Assembly: GCF_026162625.1 (NCBI RefSeq)
Contig: NZ_JAOTBD010000032.1
Coordinates: 1 to 42,912, forward strand
Direction of reading: 5' to 3'
Source of the DNA: Paracoccus beibuensis
Lineage (GTDB): Bacteria > Pseudomonadota > Alphaproteobacteria > Rhodobacterales > Rhodobacteraceae
DNA length: 42,912 bases
The translations under genes and the position numbers were made by a program. Position 1 is the first letter of the stretch. The number at the start of each line of letters is the position of its first letter. Positions 8,541-19,397 of this stretch are shown here, in pieces. Under the pieces are notes generated by a model. The model was not told the origin of the DNA and searched no databases. It saw only the letters and a program-made list of their open reading frames with translations.

Positions 8541-9002
8541 ATGCCGGATCTTGATGAGACCGACCGACGCATCCTGCGGCTGCTGCAGCGCGACGCGACC
8601 TTGTCGACCCAAGGCTTGGCCGAGGGCGCGGGCCTCTCGACCTCTCCCGCGTGGCGCCGCCTGCGCCGCCTGATCGACAGTGGCGTGATCGACCGCCAGG
8701 TGGTTCTGGTCACGCCCACGCAGGCGGGCCTGCACGCAATGGCTTATGTTCAGGTGTCGCTGCTGGACCACACGGAACAGACGCTGGCGCGCTTCGACCG
8801 CTTCGTACAGTCCGAGGACCAGGTCATGGAATGCGCGACGATCACCGGAACATCCGACTACCAGTTGAAGATCGTCGCCGCCGACCCCGAGGGGCTGGAA
8901 CATTTCCTGATGCGCCGGATGCTGCCCCTGGGCATCATCCGCAGCACGGTGACGCATTTTGTCCTGCGCCAGACGAAATACACGACCGCCCTGCCGCTGT
9001 GA
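8541..9002 (+). CDS. Lrp/AsnC family transcriptional regulator
   Basis: A 153-residue regulator with an N-terminal AsnC-type helix-turn-helix (about 4-60: LDETDRRILRLLQRDATLSTQGLAEGAGLS) and a C-terminal RAM/ACT-like ligand domain (about 65-145, with CATITGTSDYQLKIVAAD). It probably senses an amino acid. Its divergence from phhA, with a 117-base shared intergenic region, suggests control of phenylalanine hydroxylation in response to phenylalanine or tyrosine, which is inference from position. I chose the ATG at 8541 (MPDLDETD), preceded by GGGG. Its stop abuts the stop of the convergent cardiolipin synthase gene. Confidence 0.92.
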   Translation: MPDLDETDRRILRLLQRDATLSTQGLAEGAGLSTSPAWRRLRRLIDSGVIDRQVVLVTPTQAGLHAMAYVQVSLLDHTEQTLARFDRFVQSEDQVMECATITGTSDYQLKIVAADPEGLEHFLMRRMLPLGIIRSTVTHFVLRQTKYTTALPL

Positions 9003-10442
9003 TCACAGAAGCGGCGATGCCAGCGCCAACAGGTTGTTGCGCATCCGGCGCCCCCTGCTCCAACCCCTGACCTCCTCGAGCGTCAATTCCCGCGCGCGGG
9101 CGGCATAGGTCTTCTGCCGCGCGTCCAGCTCTCCCACGACCTCTCGGTCGATGACGGTCATGTTGACCTCGTAGTTCAGCTCGAAGCTGCGGCGGTCCAG
9201 GTTCGCGCTGCCGATCATGGCCATCTGCCCGTCGACAGTCATGATCTTGGAATGCAGCAGGCCCTCCTCGAACAGCATCAGCCGCACTCCCGCCGCCAGC
9301 AGGCCATGATAGAACCCCTGGCTGGTCGCGCCGACGATCAGGCTGTCGTTGCGCGCGGGCAGCAGCATGGTCACATGAACGCCACGACGCGCCGCGGACC
9401 GGATCGCCGCGTCCAGCGCCGCGTCGGGCACATAGTAGGGCGTCGTGATCACCACGCGGTCGCGCGCGACGTGCAGCATCCCCGACAGGCAGTCCGACAC
9501 GCTGCCCGCCCGCAGGTCCGGACCCGTTGCGACGACCTGAAGGATGCTGCCGGGGTCCGCCACCGGCTGGACCGGCTGCAGCATGTCGCCCAGGTCCCGT
9601 CCGGTATAGCTCATCCAGTCGCCCAGGAAAACGGCCTGCAACTGCCGCACTGCCGGCCCCTCGACCGAAACCAGCAGGTCCACCCAGGGCGCGAAGCGCG
9701 GCTTGATCGCAAAGGCCATGTCCGAGCCGTTGCGGCTGCCGGTAAAGGCGATGCGGTTGTCGACTACAAGGATCTTGCGGTGGTTGCGCAGGTCCAGCCG
9801 CTGGAACAGGATGCTGATGAAGGGCAGGCCCCAGGGGAACGCCGTCACGCATTCCGCGCCGCCCTGCTGCATCCGGTCCCAGACCTCGGAACGCACGAAG
9901 GCGCGCGACCCCAGCGCGTCGACGATCACCCGGCACTGGACGCCCCGCGCCTCGGCCCGGATCAGCGCCTCGGCCAGCTTGATCCCGCTGACATCGGGCA
10001 GCCAGATGTAGAAGACGACATGGACATGATCCTGCGCCGCGTCGATCGCCTCGACCATCCGGCCGATGGCCTCGTCGCTTTCGGGCAGCAGCTTGACGCG
10101 GTTGCCGCTGACCGGCGGCATCCCCCCGACGGCAGCATTGGCCGCCACCACCGGGCTCGTGTCGTCCGGCACCGGCGGCCACGTGGCGGGGCTGGGACTG
10201 CGCAGGCCCGTCAGCCGGTCTCGCACGTCGGCCATGCGCTGAACCTCGGCCCGCTTCATGCGCACCTCTCCGAACAGCAGGTAGGCGACGGCGCCCACGA
10301 CCGGCACGGCCTGGATCACCATCACCCAGACCAGCCGCACCGACGGCTCGATCCGCGGGCGCAGCAGCACCCGCACGATGATCGCCAGCGACAGCGAGGT
10401 ATGCAGCAGAAAGAACAGGGTGGCCCACATGGGGCGCATCAT
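9003..10442 (-). CDS. cls: Cardiolipin synthase (phospholipase D family)
   Basis: A 479-residue membrane phosphatidyltransferase that joins two phosphatidylglycerols into cardiolipin. The N-terminus has two membrane helices (about 5-27 and 35-57), and two PLD active sites are visible: HRK at 220-222 in [12 protein letters not shown] and HSK at 396-398 in [12 protein letters not shown], each followed by a GS-x-N type segment ([17 protein letters not shown]). The start is at one of two consecutive ATGs (10442 or 10439). The frame stays open far upstream, but that part is antisense to accD. The 3' end is convergent with the Lrp-type gene with no spacer. Confidence 0.92.
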   Translation of the reverse strand: MMRPMWATLFFLLHTSLSLAIIVRVLLRPRIEPSVRLVWVMVIQAVPVVGAVAYLLFGEVRMKRAEVQRMADVRDRLTGLRSPSPATWPPVPDDTSPVVAANAAVGGMPPVSGNRVKLLPESDEAIGRMVEAIDAAQDHVHVVFYIWLPDVSGIKLAEALIRAEARGVQCRVIVDALGSRAFVRSEVWDRMQQGGAECVTAFPWGLPFISILFQRLDLRNHRKILVVDNRIAFTGSRNGSDMAFAIKPRFAPWVDLLVSVEGPAVRQLQAVFLGDWMSYTGRDLGDMLQPVQPVADPGSILQVVATGPDLRAGSVSDCLSGMLHVARDRVVITTPYYVPDAALDAAIRSAARRGVHVTMLLPARNDSLIVGATSQGFYHGLLAAGVRLMLFEEGLLHSKIMTVDGQMAMIGSANLDRRSFELNYEVNMTVIDREVVGELDARQKTYAARARELTLEEVRGWSRGRRMRNNLLALASPLL

Positions 10443-10517
10443 TCCCGCCCGCCCCGGCAATTGCAATTCCTTGCTTCGCGGCATATCTGGGGCGGGAAGC
10501 AGCCAAGGTCGCCCGCG

Positions 10518-11447
10518 ATGAACTGGATCACGAACTATGTCCGCCCGCGCATCAATTCGCTGTTCTCGCGCCGCGAGGTGCCCGAGAACCTGTGGACGAA
10601 ATGCCCCGAATGCGGGACGATGCTGTTCCACCGCGAACTGGCGGACAACCTGAACGTCTGCACGAACTGCGACCATCACATGGCGATCACGCCGCGCGAC
10701 CGCTTTGCGGCGCTCTTTGACGCGGGCGCCTTCGTCGAGGTGAAGGTGCCCGAACCGGTGGCCGATCCGCTGCAGTTCCGCGACCAGAAGAGATACCCCG
10801 ACCGCATGAAGTCCGCCCAGAAATCCACGGGCGAGAAAGAGGCGATGCTGGTCGCCGAGGGCGAAATCGGCCGCACGCCCGTCGTCGCCGCCGGCCAGGA
10901 CTTCAGCTTCATGGCCGGATCGATGGGCATGTATGTGGGCAATGCCATCGTTGCCGCCGCCGAACGCGCGGTGGAAACCGGCAAGCCGCTGGTGCTCTTT
11001 TCGGCGGCCGGCGGGGCGCGCATGCAGGAAGGCATCCTGTCGCTGATGCAGATGCCCCGCACCACCGTCGCAGTCGAGATGCTGAAGGACGCCGGCATCC
11101 CCTATATCGTCGTGCTGACCCATCCCACCACGGGCGGCGTCACCGCCAGCTATGCGATGCTGGGCGACATCCAGATCGCCGAACCGAATGCCTTGATCTG
11201 CTTTGCCGGACCCCGCGTCATCGAGCAGACCATCCGCGAAAAGCTGCCCGAGGGCTTCCAGCGGGCCGAATACCTGCTGGAACACGGCATGCTGGACCGG
11301 GTGACGCACCGCAAGCAACTGCGCGAGGACCTGATCTCGATCCTGCGCATGCTGGGCCGCCTGCCCGCGCCGACCCGCGCCGATCTTCCGGCCCCGGCCA
11401 CGCCCGATGTCGCGCCGCCCGAAACGGCCGCAACCCCGGCGGAATAA
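10518..11447 (+). CDS. accD: Acetyl-CoA carboxylase, carboxyltransferase beta subunit
   Basis: A 309-residue subunit that with AccA transfers the carboxyl group from biotin carboxyl carrier protein to acetyl-CoA, giving malonyl-CoA for fatty acid synthesis. The N-terminal zinc ribbon is visible as C29, C32, C48 and C51 (CPECG and CTNC). The crotonase-like carboxyltransferase core includes [12 protein letters not shown] and [17 protein letters not shown]. The last 30 residues are Pro/Ala-rich and variable. folC follows 51 bases downstream, a common accD-folC pairing. Confidence 0.97.
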   Translation: MNWITNYVRPRINSLFSRREVPENLWTKCPECGTMLFHRELADNLNVCTNCDHHMAITPRDRFAALFDAGAFVEVKVPEPVADPLQFRDQKRYPDRMKSAQKSTGEKEAMLVAEGEIGRTPVVAAGQDFSFMAGSMGMYVGNAIVAAAERAVETGKPLVLFSAAGGARMQEGILSLMQMPRTTVAVEMLKDAGIPYIVVLTHPTTGGVTASYAMLGDIQIAEPNALICFAGPRVIEQTIREKLPEGFQRAEYLLEHGMLDRVTHRKQLREDLISILRMLGRLPAPTRADLPAPATPDVAPPETAATPAE

Positions 11448-11498
11448 CCTTCTTCCTTGTTCAAGCCTCCGGTCGGGGGCTGTCCGGCGGTGTTCGAC

Positions 11499-12767
11499 AT
11501 GAGCCAATCAGACCAGATCCTGGCGCGCCTGATGGCGCTGCACCCCAAGGTCATCGACCTGTCGCTGGACCGGATGCACCGCATCCTGGCGGCCCTGGGC
11601 CATCCTGAACGGTCGATCCCGCCGGTCATCCATATCGCCGGCACAAACGGCAAGGGCAGCACACAGGCGATGATCCGCGCCGGGCTGCAGGCTGGCGGGG
11701 CCCGCGTTCACGCCTATACCTCGCCGCACCTGGCGCAGTTCCACGAACGCATCCGCCTGGCGGGCGACCTGATCCGCGAAGACAGCCTTGCCGCGACGCT
11801 GGAGGAATGCGAGGCCGCAAATGACGGTCAGCCGATCACCTTCTTCGAGATCACGACGGCTGCCGCCTTCCTCGCGTTCTCGCGCGTCGAGGCGGATTAC
11901 ACTTTGCTCGAGGTCGGCCTCGGCGGTCGCCTGGACGCGACGAACGTCGTTGACGACCCGCGCCTGACGGTCATCACGCCGGTCTCCATCGACCACACGC
12001 AGTACCTCGGCGAGACGCTGCCGCTGATTGCCGCCGAAAAGGCCGGCATCATCAAGCCGCGCGTGCCGGTCATCGTCGGCCCGCAGAACGACGAGGCCCT
12101 GCGCGTGATCGAGGTCCGCGCCCAAGGGCTGACGGCGCCGATCATCGCCTACGGCCAGCATTGGATGATCCAGCCCGACCGCGACGGGATGGTGTTCCAG
12201 GACGACCACGGCTTATGGGACCTGCCGCGCCCGAACCTGATCGGCCCGCACCAGATCCAGAACGCCGGCACGGCGCTGGCCGCGCTCCGCGCCCTTGGCG
12301 CGACCGAGGCCCAGGCCCGCGCCGCCGTCACCCTCGCGGAATGGCCGGCCCGCATGCAGCGCCTCCGCCACGGTCCGCTGGTCGATCTGGCGGGCCCGGC
12401 CGAGCTGTGGCTGGACGGCGGCCATAATCCGGCGGGTGGCGAGGCTCTCGCTGCCACCCTGTCGGCGCTGCCGCCCCGCCCGACCCACCTGGTCTGCGGA
12501 ATGCTGAACACCAAAGACATCGCCGGCTACCTGCGCCCGCTGGCGGCCCACGCCGCCACCCTGACCGCCATCGACATCCCGGGCGAGGAGAACACGCTTC
12601 CCGCCGCCGAGACCGCACGCTCGGCAGCCTCGGTCGGCATCCCCGCCCGCACCGCCGCCAACGCAACCGAGGCGATCCGCGGCATCATCCAGGACGACCC
12701 CGCCGCCCGCATCCTCATCTGCGGCTCGCTCTACCTTGCGGGCCGCATCCTGCGCGACAACGGATGA
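11499..12767 (+). CDS. folC: Bifunctional folylpolyglutamate/dihydrofolate synthase
   Basis: A 422-residue Mur-ligase-family enzyme that adds glutamate to dihydropteroate and polyglutamate tails to folates using ATP. The P-loop GTNGKGST is at 48-55. Further family motifs are TSPHLAQFHERIR, TLLEVGLGGRLDATNV, SIDHTQYLG and a C-terminal LWLDGGHNPAGGEAL. Length is normal. I placed the start at 11499 (MSQSDQILAR); a TTG in frame at 11457 is possible but lies in the spacer after accD. Probably co-transcribed with accD. Confidence 0.95.
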   Translation: MSQSDQILARLMALHPKVIDLSLDRMHRILAALGHPERSIPPVIHIAGTNGKGSTQAMIRAGLQAGGARVHAYTSPHLAQFHERIRLAGDLIREDSLAATLEECEAANDGQPITFFEITTAAAFLAFSRVEADYTLLEVGLGGRLDATNVVDDPRLTVITPVSIDHTQYLGETLPLIAAEKAGIIKPRVPVIVGPQNDEALRVIEVRAQGLTAPIIAYGQHWMIQPDRDGMVFQDDHGLWDLPRPNLIGPHQIQNAGTALAALRALGATEAQARAAVTLAEWPARMQRLRHGPLVDLAGPAELWLDGGHNPAGGEALAATLSALPPRPTHLVCGMLNTKDIAGYLRPLAAHAATLTAIDIPGEENTLPAAETARSAASVGIPARTAANATEAIRGIIQDDPAARILICGSLYLAGRILRDNG

Positions 12768-12945
12768 ACACCGGCGCGACGCTCGAAGCTTCTGGGTAGG
12801 CTCACTGCGACAGAGAGTATTCGTCTTCGTCGCAATCAGGCACCCTCTGATCCAGATGGGTGTGACCTGACAGCCATGAAATCGCCGGGAATCTGTGCCA
12901 ATAAGGGTTTGGCTTCCGATCGCCGAGAGGCCATGCGCAGACCTT

Positions 12946-12965
12946 CTTAGTCCGGCCTGAACAAC
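12946..12965. repeat. Left terminal inverted repeat of the first IS element
   Basis: CTTAGTCCGGCCTGAACAAC. Its reverse complement matches 14385-14404 at 17 of 20 bases, with the first ten inner bases (GTTGTTCAGG) identical. Confidence 0.7.
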
Positions 12966-14280
12966 TGTGTCGGACGGCCAGCGCGAAGCTCTGGCAGTGT
13001 CTTTCGCGCCAGATACTGGCCTTGGTCAGGTGAAGCAGCAGACACCAACGAACCCTCATACGGGCGAGGATCTTGCGGATGTTGTGGCCGCAGGCGCAGA
13101 GGACGGCATCGCCGATGCGGCCTTTCAGCGGGCGCCTGGCGAGGCGACCGCCTGTGTTCATGTGCCCGATCTCAGGCTCGAGGGCGCTTCGTCGCTTGAT
13201 GAGCTTGGCCGATAGCGGGGGTGATGCCGCGTCTCGTGCCGCTGATCAGGACCCTGGCCGTCTCCACGCCGTGGCCGCGATAGCCGCGGCCGACCACGGC
13301 CAGAGCCGGCACCTGGCCGGTCAGGATGGCGACCTGTTCCAGCGCAGGCGCCAGGGTATGGCCGTCGTGGGGGTTGCCGGGGAAGCTGCGGGCGCCGACA
13401 GCGAGGCCTCCGTCGAGGGTTGTGGCGAGGCTGACCTTGGTGCCGAACTCGTAGCGGATGCGGGCCTTGCCCCTGGAGATGCTGTCGACCTCCGGCTCGT
13501 GCAGGGAATGGACCCTGTTCTTGCTCTGCGGCGTCTGCTCGAGCAGGCGGCCGACCAGCCAGAGCGCCTCCAGCACCCGTCCGCGCAGCGGACCTTCGGA
13601 AATGTCCTGCGAGTGGCGGCGCAGGTCCCGGCAGAGCCTTCCAGCAAAGTTCTTGATCTGACGCAGGGCCTTGGGCATGCGCTAGAATTTTCCGGGTATG
13701 GGCATACCGCCCGACTTGAAGGGCCAGTCGCGGGGCAAGACGGGCGTAGCTCTGGCGCAGATCGATCCTGGCTTCCTTCGCCAACCCCACCAGCCGTGCG
13801 CGCGCCCGCTCGTAAGGTCGCGCATCCGTGGGATGGGCGATGGCTTTTTCCATCACAATTGTGTCGACCGCGACCCGCTTCAGGCTCTTGTCGCCGCCCG
13901 CGCCCGCGGCTCGGCCGGCTTCAAGGGGTCCTGGTCAGCAGCCATTCCACTCCTTCCTCGCCGATCCGCTTGCGCCAGCGCACCAGCGACGAGGGATCGG
14001 TCGGCGGGCGGTGCCGGAAGAACGTCTCGCCGGTGAAGTGCTGATGATACGGGTTCTCGACCCAACGGGCGACGACGGCCTCGTCCGACAGCTTGAAGGC
14101 TTGCTGGCGATACATCAGCCCCGCCACCAGGCGCGGCGACGGCGCAGGCTGACCCTGATGCGAAGGGAAGAAGCGCGCGCGCCAATCCATCAGTTCCGCA
14201 AGCTTCACCAGCTGGTGGCGATCATGTCGACCAGTCGGGGGCGGAGCAGGTCATCCTGTTCAGGAGCACGAAAATGAGCT
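12960..14280 (-). pseudogene. IS5-family transposase, broken by frameshifts
   Basis: Pieces of one transposase appear in order in changing minus-strand frames. About 14280-14215 reads APEQDDLLRPRLVDMIA. 14208-13921 carries KLSDEAVVARWVENPYHQHFTGETFFRHR and RWRKRIGEEGVEWLL. 13880-13690 carries LKRVAVDTIVMEKAIAHPTDA, including a likely first catalytic Asp. 13678-13172 carries YEFGTKVSLATTLDGGLAVGARS, ALAVVGRGYRGHGVE and LISGTRRGITP. About 13205-13040 carries RRSALEPEIGHMNTGG and CGHNIRKILARM. At least four frame changes are needed, so no intact enzyme can be made. The sequence resembles DDE transposases of the IS5 family. Confidence 0.85.
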
Positions 14281-14384
14281 TCATCGGCGACCGGATCGCA
14301 AGGCTTCTGCCCAACGCATACGAAACCGTGCATTTCAACGCGACCAAATCCGCAGCTTCATCGCGCAAAATCAACGAGCTAAGT

Positions 14385-14404
14385 GTTGTTCAGGACGGAC
14401 AAGG
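14385..14404. repeat. Right terminal inverted repeat of the first IS element
   Basis: GTTGTTCAGGACGGACAAGG, partner of 12946-12965 (three mismatches). Confidence 0.7.
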
Positions 14405-14725
14405 TGGCGAGTATCCGCGCCGACATCGACACCGCTCGTGAGTGGGCTGGGAACCGTGGATGCCATGGCTTGACTGACCGACTGCATCAGCAAGCGCATG
14501 GCGGTCGCAACGAAGGCATGGAAGACCTACAGGTCCCGCGGCCGTGCTGGCGCGAGGCTGGCCGCGCAGGCACCTCCATGCGGCCTTGTTCCAGCGAACA
14601 AAGGCAAATTGCATATGCAATGCGCTGGCCATATGCCGATCGCCGTTGCCAGACAGACCAGACCCGACGACGGGCTGCCTTTGCAGGCTCGTGGCGAAGG
14701 GAAGCCACGACGAAGCCGTCGCTTG
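14405..14725. other. Gene-free stretch between IS element and acyl-CoA synthetase gene
   Basis: About 320 bases in which I find no supportable gene on either strand. Open frames here have erratic Arg/Cys/His-rich composition. Near its right end CGTGGC-N8-GCCACG (14690-14709) forms a 6-bp hairpin 16 bases beyond the acyl-CoA synthetase stop, which could help end that minus-strand transcript, though no T-run follows. Confidence 0.5.
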
Positions 14726-16621
14726 CTACTGGTCCGCGTCTGTCGGCCAATCCCAGGCGCAGGTGAACTGGCCGAGCCGCGTCCGGACCTCTGCCTCATC
14801 GGCACCGTTGCGCCGGATGTGGGCCACCAGGCCACGCTTCTTGTCCTCGTGCACGCCGGTGACATGCGCGCCGGTGCCCTCCAGCGCCATGTCAAAGACG
14901 CGCGTGATCGCCAGCTTGCGCAGATCCGGCTTGAAGATCTTGCCCACGGCGGTCTTGGGAAGTTCGGGCAGGATCTCGATGTGCTTGGGAATCGCCGCGC
15001 GTTCGTGGATATGGGCCTTGGCATGGGCCATCAACTCCTCGGCCGAGACGGTTGCGCCGTCGACCAGTTCGACATAGGCGCAGGGCAGTTCGCCCGCGAA
15101 GGCGTCCGGCTGGCCGATCGCGCCGACGAAGGATACGGCCGGATGGGACAGCAGCCCCTCCTCGATCTCGGCGGGGTCGATGTTGTGGCCGCCGCGGATG
15201 ATCAGGTCCTTTGCGCGCCCGGTGATCCACAGGTACCCGTCCGCGTCGACCCGACCCAGGTCGCCCGTCCGCAGATAGCGGTCCTCGGCGAACAGCTTGT
15301 GGTTCTTGTCGACCTCGGTATAGGTCGATCCGGGGAAGACGCCGGGGTTGGCCACGCAGATCTCTCCGACCTCGTCGACGCCGCATTCGTGGATCTGCCC
15401 GCTGTCGGAATGGTTCAGGATCCGAACATGCGTGTAGGGCAAGGGAACGCCAACGGAGCCCACCTTCTTCACCCCGTCAACAGGGTTGCAGCTGACCAGG
15501 CAGGTCGCCTCGGTCAGGCCATATCCTTCCGCGATCTCGACGCCGGTGGCGGCCTTGAACCGGTTGTAAAGCTCGATCGGCAGCGGTGCCGACCCTGAAA
15601 TCGCGGTCTTGAGGCTGCTGACATCGGCGTTAACCGGCCGCTGCATCAGCGCCGCGATGGCGGTGGGCACGGTGATCAGGAAGGTCGCCTGCCAGCGTTC
15701 GATCAGCTTCCAGAAGTTGTCGAAGACCCCGTCGCCCCGGTACCCGGCGGGCGTCGGCATGACCACATGCGCGCCCGAGGCGATGCAGGACATCAGCACC
15801 GGATAGGCCGCGAAGACATGGAACATCGGCAGCGGGCACATCAGCACGTCGGCTTCGTCGAACAGCAGCGTGCCGCCCAGCCAGCCGTTGTAGATCATGC
15901 CCGAATACTTGTGCTGCGCGACCTTGGGCGTCCCCGTCGTGCCCCCGGTGTGGAAATAGGCCGCAATGCGGTCCTGCTTCGGGTCGTCGAAATCCAGGCG
16001 CGTGTGATTGCAGCCGCTGGCGGCGGCCTCGAAGTTCAGGACCTTGGCATGGTGGCGCGTCTTCACCTTGGGGCGAATCAGCGGGACGATCCAGCGCTTG
16101 ATGCCGCGCAGGTGGCGGTTCAGGTCGACCTCGATCACATGGGTCACATCGGGGGCAAGCGCCACCGCCTCGGCTGCCTTCTGCGCCACGTCGGCCTTGG
16201 GGAAGGACCGAAGCGTCACCAGCACCTTGGCCCGCGTCTCGCGCAGGATCCCGGCGATCTGCTGGGCATCCAGCAGCGGGTTGATCGGGTTCACGATCCC
16301 CGCCGTGGCGCCCGCCAGCAGGACCACCGGCGTCTCGATGCTGTTTGGCAGAAGATAGGCGATGGTGTCGGTGGGGCCGACGCCTAGGCTGCGGAACAGG
16401 TTGGCCGTCTCGGTCACCCGCTCCAGCAGGTCCTGCCATGTCAGGGTCGTGCACGGCGCGCGCGGTCCCGACAGAAGCTGAAACGAGATCGCAGGCCGCT
16501 GGGGGTGTTTCGCCGCCGTGCCGGACAGAAAGTCATAGATCGTGACCGGCAGGCCCCGCGCCTCGTAGTCGCATTGCTGTTCTATCCTGTTGCGATCCTC
16601 GTAGGTGCTGAACTTGCCCAT
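14726..16621 (-). CDS. Acyl-CoA synthetase (AMP-forming)
   Basis: A 631-residue ANL-superfamily enzyme that activates a carboxylic acid as acyl-AMP and then acyl-CoA. The ATP-binding loop HTGGTTGTPK is at 224-233. The motif EGYGLTEATC, the hinge region (YLWITGRAKDLIIRGGHNI) and the C-terminal catalytic lysine segment (KTAVGKIFKPDLRK) are all present, so it should be active. The 60 residues after the lysine are an extension beyond short relatives. The start at 16621 is preceded by GGGAGG. It stands alone on the minus strand. The chain length or type of the substrate cannot be told. Confidence 0.9.
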   Translation of the reverse strand: MGKFSTYEDRNRIEQQCDYEARGLPVTIYDFLSGTAAKHPQRPAISFQLLSGPRAPCTTLTWQDLLERVTETANLFRSLGVGPTDTIAYLLPNSIETPVVLLAGATAGIVNPINPLLDAQQIAGILRETRAKVLVTLRSFPKADVAQKAAEAVALAPDVTHVIEVDLNRHLRGIKRWIVPLIRPKVKTRHHAKVLNFEAAASGCNHTRLDFDDPKQDRIAAYFHTGGTTGTPKVAQHKYSGMIYNGWLGGTLLFDEADVLMCPLPMFHVFAAYPVLMSCIASGAHVVMPTPAGYRGDGVFDNFWKLIERWQATFLITVPTAIAALMQRPVNADVSSLKTAISGSAPLPIELYNRFKAATGVEIAEGYGLTEATCLVSCNPVDGVKKVGSVGVPLPYTHVRILNHSDSGQIHECGVDEVGEICVANPGVFPGSTYTEVDKNHKLFAEDRYLRTGDLGRVDADGYLWITGRAKDLIIRGGHNIDPAEIEEGLLSHPAVSFVGAIGQPDAFAGELPCAYVELVDGATVSAEELMAHAKAHIHERAAIPKHIEILPELPKTAVGKIFKPDLRKLAITRVFDMALEGTGAHVTGVHEDKKRGLVAHIRRNGADEAEVRTRLGQFTCAWDWPTDADQ

Positions 16622-16719
16622 CTGGTCCTCCCTCGCGAGCCGTGTTACGGCCCCGCCCTGCCGGGGCAGGATGTCCCGAAGGCGGCTTGGGGGGCAAGGG
16701 TCTGCACCTGTGCCCCTGC

Positions 16720-16762
16720 CAAAAACGCGGCGTCATCCCCGACGGTGCCGGATGACCGCCGC
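16720..16762 (-). terminator. Intrinsic terminator on the minus strand without an obvious gene
   Basis: On the minus strand a 12-bp GC-rich stem (GCGGC-G-GTCATCC paired with GGATGACGCCGC, one bulged G, 11-base loop) is followed after one base by TTTTT. This is the only textbook Rho-independent terminator I noticed in the window. The nearest minus-strand gene upstream of it ends at 17517, so it either catches read-through from the ABC exporter or ends an unannotated RNA. Confidence 0.6.
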
Positions 16763-16880
16763 GTGGATGTCGGCAGCGTCCCGCCAATGCGCGGCGATCT
16801 CGACAATCGTGGCTGCAAATCCTTAAGGTTGTTCGTATAGACAATCGCGACAACCAGTGCGGATAAAGAAGAGGACGCAG

Positions 16881-17423
16881 ATGGCAGAACGACAGCTCAG
16901 ACTTCCGGCGCAGATGCTTGCGCTCTGCGGGCTGGCCCTGGCCGGTTGCGCGGCCCCAAGCGCGGACCTGGGGACCGACGCCTATGCCGTCCAGGTGGCC
17001 GAACCCGGCGAGGCGACCTGCGCCGCCACCAGCGCGTCCGAGAACGCCGCCGGGGCCGCGGCGACGAACAGCGCCCGCAGCCGGGCGAGCCTTCCCCCGG
17101 TCACCGCCCGGCCGGTGTTGGCCAAGGTGGCGGCGGCGCATGCCTGCGACATGGCCAAGCGCGGTCGCATGACCCACATCGGCAGCACCACCTCGGGTCC
17201 GGCGGCACGGGTTCGCGCGGCGGGATATGCGCCCTCGGTCACGGCCGAGAATATCGCCGCCGGTCCCTACACGCTGCCGCGCGTGCTGCAGGAGTGGAAC
17301 TCGTCGCAGGGGCACCTGTCCAACATCATGCTGCCGCAGGTGCGCGACTATGGCATTGGCCGGGCGATCGGAGCTGACGGGCGCACGGTCTATTGGGCGG
17401 CGGTCTATGCGGCACCTCGATAG
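16881..17423 (+). CDS. CAP-domain (SCP-like) lipoprotein
   Basis: A 180-residue predicted lipoprotein: a hydrophobic N-terminal segment ends in the lipobox LAGC with the acylated cysteine at 23. Residues about 55-178 form a CAP/SCP-like domain (VAAAHACDMAKRGRMTHIGS, then ENIAAGPYTLPRVLQEWNSSQGHLSNIM, ending in YWAAVYAAP), with the family's conserved His, Glu and G-H-x-x-N-I pattern. Bacterial CAP proteins are extracytoplasmic and mostly of unknown role. The start at 16881 has AGAGGA before it; an in-frame ATG at 16857 is less well placed. Confidence 0.87.
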   Translation: MAERQLRLPAQMLALCGLALAGCAAPSADLGTDAYAVQVAEPGEATCAATSASENAAGAAATNSARSRASLPPVTARPVLAKVAAAHACDMAKRGRMTHIGSTTSGPAARVRAAGYAPSVTAENIAAGPYTLPRVLQEWNSSQGHLSNIMLPQVRDYGIGRAIGADGRTVYWAAVYAAPR

Positions 17424-17516
17424 GCGCCGGTGCGCCGCCGACCGGTCAGGTCTTCGGCGCGGGGACGTCGGGCCAGCCTGCCGCGGCTCGACGGCCTTCG
17501 GCCTGCAACGGCAGGC

Positions 17517-19316
<1,800 letters not shown>

Positions 19317-19397
19317 TCCCGCCCGTCCGCTGTTCTTGCGGTCCCGGTTTAGGCCGGGGGCAGGGCAAGGACAAGCGCGCCCCCTGTCGCGGGCGAC

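Larger units (their letters stand above)
12946..14404. mobile_element. Decayed IS5-family insertion sequence with terminal inverted repeats
   Basis: About 1.46 kb between folC and the acyl-CoA synthetase gene. The ends carry inverted repeats: 12946-12965 (CTTAGTCCGGCCTGAACAAC) and 14385-14404 (GTTGTTCAGGACGGACAAGG), which match at 17 of 20 positions when one is reversed and complemented. Between them lies a minus-strand IS5-family transposase broken by several frameshifts. I see no clear target-site duplication, so the outermost base could be off by a few. The element is very likely immobile on its own. Confidence 0.75.

Noticed and set aside
8632..8957. N-terminal extension of phenylalanine hydroxylase as a regulatory domain
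   Set aside because: The open frame upstream of 8423 is antisense to the Lrp-type gene and does not resemble an ACT domain; the ATG at 8423 has a strong ribosome-binding site.
9003..11507. 834-codon open frame that would extend cardiolipin synthase
   Set aside because: The extra N-terminal part is antisense to accD and has no recognisable features; cardiolipin synthase begins near 10442.
14274..14384. Plus-strand frame beginning MSFIGDRIARLLPNAYETVHF near the end of the first IS
   Set aside because: It lies opposite the N-terminal remnant of the broken transposase and inside the inverted repeat boundaries; no ribosome-binding site supports it.
14498..15598. Plus-strand frame opposite the acyl-CoA synthetase gene
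   Set aside because: Antisense shadow; all motifs of an AMP-forming ligase are on the other strand.
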